Shown piece by piece: positions 6,935 to 9,334 of a stretch of 9,334 nucleotides of DNA (position 1 is its first letter; every line of letters starts with the position of its first letter). The stretch is taken from contig JAIRQB010000097.1 in the NCBI GenBank assembly GCA_031256695.1, forward strand, positions 1 to 9,334, in the 5' to 3' direction. The notes under the pieces are model-generated. The model did no database searches. It saw only the letters and a list, made by a program, of their open reading frames with translations, and was not told where the DNA came from. The stretch is from Elusimicrobiota bacterium. Lineage in GTDB: Bacteria; Elusimicrobiota; Endomicrobiia; Endomicrobiales; Endomicrobiaceae. The translations under genes were made by a program, and so were the position numbers.

Positions 6935-7879
6935 ATGCTGATGTCAACTTTGTTATTGGCTGTAATAATATTTTTTGTTTTTATATTTATAACTAATTCA
7001 ATAAAAATAGTTAGACAATATGAAAAAGGCTTGGTTGAAACTTTGGGAAAATATACGGGGACGAGGAATTCAGGTCCTAATATCTTAATTCCGTTTTTCC
7101 AAAGAATGATAAGAGTGGATTTAAGAGAGCGGGTGATAGATGTCCCGCCGCAAAGCGTAATCACAAAAGACAATGTGTCGGTAGTAGTTGACGCCGTGAT
7201 TTACTTTCAAGTTACAGACCCCGTGAAAGTCGTCTATAACATTGAAAATTTTGCGCTAGCCGCTCTAAAACTTGCTCAAACAAATTTGAGAAATCTCATA
7301 GGCGATATGGAATTAGACAGCACTCTGACCTCAAGAGAAAAAATCAATTCTCAACTTAGGATTGTAATGGACGAGGCTACTGATAAATGGGGGGTAAAAG
7401 TTACAAGGGTAGAAATACAAAAAATAGACCCGCCCCGAGATATTACAGACTCTATGTCTAAACAGATGAAAGCGGAAAGAGAAAAAAGGGCAAATATATT
7501 AGAAGCGGAAGGTTTGAGGCAAGCCGCCATACTTAAAGCCGAAGGCGCAAGACAAGCGGTAATTTTAGAGGCTGAAGCCACAAAAGAGAAGCAAGTTTTG
7601 GAAGCAGACGGCGAAGCGCAGGCTATAAAACAAGTAGCCGATGCCGAAAGATACAAAATAGAAGTGATTTATAATGCCATTCACGGCGGAAAACCCACTA
7701 ATGACCTTATAGCAATTAAGTATTTAGAGGCTTTAGAGAAAGTAGCAAACGGCAAAGCGACAAAAGTCTTTTTGCCTTTAGAAACTATGGGCGTCACCGC
7801 TTCTATAGGCGGAATTGCGGAACTTTTCAAAGACAATATAAAGGATTTGCAAAAGACTCCGTCAAAGGAATTGAAATAG
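6935..7879 (+). CDS. qmcA: QmcA-type SPFH/stomatin-like membrane protein
   Basis: A 314-residue slipin of the QmcA group, which assembles into large ring or cage oligomers on the inner membrane and organises membrane domains and proteases. One N-terminal membrane anchor (about 4-20) is followed by the SPFH core (about 23-165: QYEKGLVETLGKY, VSVVVDAVIYFQV, NLRNLIGDMELDS, WGVKVTRVEI). Then comes QMKAEREKRA and a helical stalk with five 11-residue repeats from 188 to 242 (ILEAEGLRQAA, ILKAEGARQAV and three diverging copies). The C-terminal VFLPLETMG and IGGIAELFKD match QmcA closely. The ATG at 6935 has AGGAGG six bases before it. Such genes are often paired with nfeD; here a strong terminator follows and no nfeD is in the window. 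Divergent from the LPS/Bat run, it looks like a single-gene unit. Confidence 0.95.
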   Translation: MLMSTLLLAVIIFFVFIFITNSIKIVRQYEKGLVETLGKYTGTRNSGPNILIPFFQRMIRVDLRERVIDVPPQSVITKDNVSVVVDAVIYFQVTDPVKVVYNIENFALAALKLAQTNLRNLIGDMELDSTLTSREKINSQLRIVMDEATDKWGVKVTRVEIQKIDPPRDITDSMSKQMKAEREKRANILEAEGLRQAAILKAEGARQAVILEAEATKEKQVLEADGEAQAIKQVADAERYKIEVIYNAIHGGKPTNDLIAIKYLEALEKVANGKATKVFLPLETMGVTASIGGIAELFKDNIKDLQKTPSKELK

Positions 7880-7917
7880 TTTGAATAAGAGCAAATATTA
7901 AGAAAAAACAGACAAAT

Positions 7918-7955
7918 AAAAGAGCAGGTTTTGGAAGTTCAAGACCTGCTCTTTT
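7918..7955 (+). terminator. Strong rho-independent terminator after the SPFH gene
   Basis: AAAAGAGCAGGT and ACCTGCTCTTTT pair perfectly over 12 bases around a 14-base loop that can itself pair TTG with CAA. The stem begins 39 bases after the TAG stop and ends in TTTT, with AAAA on the other arm, so it could work in both directions. It isolates the SPFH gene from the downstream membrane protein gene. Confidence 0.88.
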
Positions 7956-7972
7956 AAAATTCTATCCGTATT

Positions 7973-8004
7973 TTTCTGAAAGCAGTATGAGATATTTCTG
8001 AAAG
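7973..8004. repeat. Two direct copies of TTTCTGAAAG, 22 bases apart
   Basis: TTTCTGAAAG occurs at 7973-7982 and again at 7995-8004. Start-to-start spacing is 22 bases, about two helical turns, placing both on the same DNA face. Each copy contains the palindrome TTTC-T-GAAA. They lie just upstream of the promoter at 8018-8047, a position suited to an activator or repressor. Chance similarity in AT-rich DNA is possible. Confidence 0.35.
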
Positions 8005-8008
8005 TAAG

Positions 8009-8042
8009 AAAGTTCTTTTGCCATAAACAGCAAAGGAACTTT
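8009..8042. repeat. 13-bp inverted repeat covering the -35 of the next promoter
   Basis: AAAGTTCTTTTGC pairs with GCAAAGGAACTTT over 13 positions, with a single G-T wobble, around an 8-base loop (CATAAACA). It covers the proposed -35 box completely and touches the -10 box. No T-tract follows on the plus strand, so an operator (or a late terminator relic) is more likely than an active terminator. Confidence 0.5.
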
Positions 8043-8047
8043 ATAAA
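8018..8047 (+). promoter_or_regulatory. Candidate promoter for the split membrane glycosyltransferase gene
   Basis: TTGCCA (8018-8023) and TATAAA (8042-8047), each one mismatch from consensus, are 18 bases apart. Transcription would begin near 8054, leaving a short leader with an AGGAG ribosome binding site (8067-8071) nine bases before the ATG at 8081. Confidence 0.55.
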
Positions 8048-8080
8048 TATCAAAAAATAGAGAGCGAGGAGAAGACAAAA

Positions 8081-8191
8081 ATGCAATGGTCAAGAATCAA
8101 GTTTTATATTGGAGCGGTATTAGGCATTATTATTTTATTTTTGTCTGTTTTTATGAGAAAGGGAAAATATCAATGCCGGTTTTCTTTTTAA
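8081..8191 (+). CDS. Short N-terminal membrane-anchor frame, probable 5' part of the next gene
   Basis: ATG at 8081, with AGGAG (8067-8071) nine bases upstream, opens 36 codons ending at TAA 8189-8191. The peptide (MQWSRIKFYIGAVLG, then IIILFLSVFMRKGKYQ) is a textbook signal anchor: basic N-terminus, about 18 hydrophobic residues, then a basic cluster. Start signal and composition are better here than for the overlapping frame. The downstream large frame, one register back, lacks such an anchor if started at 8173. I read this as the true N-terminus of that protein, joined by a -1 shift near 8161-8167, either programmed or from a one-base indel. The alternative is an independent 36-residue membrane peptide whose end overlaps the start of the next gene by 19 bases. 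Confidence 0.55.
   Translation: MQWSRIKFYIGAVLGIIILFLSVFMRKGKYQCRFSF
8161..8167 (+). promoter_or_regulatory. Possible -1 frameshift site, G GGA AAA
   Basis: In the frame starting at 8081 the codons here read AAG GGA AAA, giving the heptamer G GGA AAA, which fits the X XXY YYZ rule for simultaneous -1 slippage. A -1 shift at this point enters exactly the long downstream frame and avoids the TAA at 8189. The same bases (AAAGGGA) could also act as a Shine-Dalgarno sequence eight bases before the ATG at 8173. The motif and geometry are seen; actual slippage is inferred. Confidence 0.35.
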
Positions 8192-9334
8192 ATGTTTTAA
8201 CTATATCGCCAAATCAAATTTATAGCGGGCAGAGTTTTGGTCTCAAAATTGACGGCAAAACAATTGAAGCCGCAGATAAAAACGCTTATTTAACTTTTAA
8301 TTTAGGCAATGATAAAAAGGAAAAATACAAATATGCCAGTATTTTCATTTCAGAAATTAAAGCGCCGCTTTCTATCGGAATCATTCCAAAGACTGAAAAG
8401 CGCAGCGGTTTTGACAATAAAAATTTAAAAGCGCTAAAACTTTCAAAAGGCAAGAATAGCGTAATGATAGATAATGGAATATGGACGGAGACAATGCTGG
8501 TTTTTCCAAATGCCAAAGGGGCGCGGTTAAAAATAGACAAAATAATGATGACGGAACATTATCCCGCTTCCGCGCATAAAGCGCCGCTTTTTATATTTTT
8601 ATGGAGACGTTTTTATACAAAAATTCCTTCTTTGCCATACTCAAATCCTTTTATCAGATTAAAGAAATTGAATTCATTTTTTGAAACGCTCTCCGCTTCT
8701 TTTCTAAACAAAGATATTGTTGAACTCATTTATAATAGATGGAGAGAAATCCCGCCGCTTTACAAAAAATCTTTTCTTGTAGTTTTCATCGCTTTAAATC
8801 TTGTTTTTCTCTTTGATACCGTTAATTTTATGTTTCACAATCACGATTGGAATTCTATGACTGTCGGCACTGCGACAACGGGGTGGAATATAAAGCAGGG
8901 GAGATATTCGCCGCGCTTTATATCGGCGATTTTACAGCGCAATGAAATACTGCCTATTGGAATAAATGTTGCGTCATTTATGGGTTTTTCTCTTGCCGCT
9001 GTTTTGCTTTGCATATATTGGAAAGTTCCTAAAAATCTATTCTCTTATAGTTTGATTGGATTATTGATGGCATTGCAACCGTATATAATTGCCGAAATGT
9101 TTTTTAAACTTGAATTGCTCAGCAGAAATATGTGGTCGCCTTTTCTTATAATTCTTGCTTGTATCATTAGCGGAAAAGCAAGTAATTGCGGTATTGCAGA
9201 TAAAGAAAATTTAGCAAAGCACAACGGCGGCAACAGCGCAGCGTCTGCTCCGCATTTGATAAAGAATTTCTTGAAGAATATGCATATCCTCAGAGCGCGC
9301 CTATCATTGCACCCGTATCCCCGCCTTAAGATCG
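8173..9334 (+). CDS. GtrII-like polytopic glycosyltransferase, 3' end beyond the window
   Basis: From ATG 8173 a frame stays open for 387 codons to the window edge. An upstream ATG at 8086 shares the frame, but lies 14 bases from the AGGAG and gives an unnatural N-terminus; the preferred N-terminus is the anchor encoded from 8081 in the other frame. Residues 1 to about 125 look beta-rich and soluble, probably extracytoplasmic. After a linker, membrane segments lie at about 200-221, 261-282, 290-311 and 322-336. Between the first two is HNHDWNSMTVG (222-232) followed by GWNIKQGRYSPRF (237-249), resembling the HDW...GW...GR region of GtrII-type glucosyltransferases, which modify O-antigen in the periplasm from lipid-linked glucose. 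Beyond residue 340 the sequence loses membrane character and may contain a second frame error. Family call is moderate, since no decisive motif is complete. Confidence 0.7.
   Translation, partial: MPVFFLNVLTISPNQIYSGQSFGLKIDGKTIEAADKNAYLTFNLGNDKKEKYKYASIFISEIKAPLSIGIIPKTEKRSGFDNKNLKALKLSKGKNSVMIDNGIWTETMLVFPNAKGARLKIDKIMMTEHYPASAHKAPLFIFLWRRFYTKIPSLPYSNPFIRLKKLNSFFETLSASFLNKDIVELIYNRWREIPPLYKKSFLVVFIALNLVFLFDTVNFMFHNHDWNSMTVGTATTGWNIKQGRYSPRFISAILQRNEILPIGINVASFMGFSLAAVLLCIYWKVPKNLFSYSLIGLLMALQPYIIAEMFFKLELLSRNMWSPFLIILACIISGKASNCGIADKENLAKHNGGNSAASAPHLIKNFLKNMHILRARLSLHPYPRLKI

Noticed and set aside
7351..7656. 101-codon open frame antisense to the SPFH gene
   Set aside because: It is a mirror of the Ala/Glu-rich 11-residue repeats (Ser/Ala-rich translation) with no start signal; the plus-strand gene is unmistakable.
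7898..8086. 62-codon minus-strand open frame between the SPFH and glycosyltransferase genes
   Set aside because: It runs through the terminator hairpin and the promoter/inverted repeat, and its translation is low-complexity Phe/Leu/Cys typical of AT-rich non-coding DNA.
8086..8172. Using ATG 8086 as the start of the GtrII-like gene to give one uninterrupted frame
   Set aside because: Formally open, but the AGGAG is 14 bases away and the added residues (SGIRHYYFIFVCFYEKG) read like an off-frame copy of the clean membrane anchor encoded from 8081. Kept as an alternative only.

Overview
The window is AT-rich and looks like the chromosome of a Gram-negative, lipid A-making anaerobe-type bacterium. 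LpxK and a GmhB-like phosphatase imply an LPS outer membrane. The mix of LPS genes, a DUF4416 protein and a Bat (von Willebrand A) cluster, with low GC but GCG/GCC/GGC-rich Ala and Gly codons, reminds me of Elusimicrobiota/Endomicrobia. That placement is an impression, not a demonstrated assignment. I see no rRNA, tRNA, CRISPR array or insertion sequence.

Left three quarters (1-6683), all on the minus strand, read right to left: a PIG-L/LmbE-fold protein whose metal-binding motif is destroyed (6683-5976); an 87-base gap with a perfect hairpin; then a tightly packed run of a WaaE/KdtX-like family 2 glycosyltransferase (5888-5106), lpxK (5113-4100), a gmhB-like HAD phosphatase (4139-3525), a DUF4416 protein (3504-2956), a DUF58 protein (2936-2049), a signal-peptide-bearing BatD/DUF4381-like membrane protein (2049-1165), BatA (1168-170) and the start of a further membrane protein (113-1, cut by the window edge). 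Genes overlap by 1-40 bases or sit about 20-60 bases apart, so the run is probably one transcription unit joining lipid A/LPS assembly to a Bat membrane complex.

Middle (6684-6934): a 251-base divergent intergenic region with a promoter for each direction and a perfect 9-bp inverted repeat. To its right, on the plus strand, is a stand-alone QmcA-type SPFH/stomatin protein (6935-7879), closed by a strong rho-independent terminator (7918-7955).

Right end (7956-9334), plus strand: a compact control region (a 22-base-period direct repeat, then a 13-bp inverted repeat covering the -35 of a good promoter) precedes a large membrane protein resembling GtrII-type glucosyltransferases, running off the window. 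It is split across two reading frames. A well-placed ribosome binding site and start at 8081 lead into a natural-looking membrane anchor in one frame. The remaining 387 or more codons are in the -1 frame, entered exactly at a G GGA AAA slippery heptamer.

The points most worth following are this frame switch, the catalytically dead PIG-L homologue, and the Bat cluster lacking its usual adjacent MoxR ATPase.
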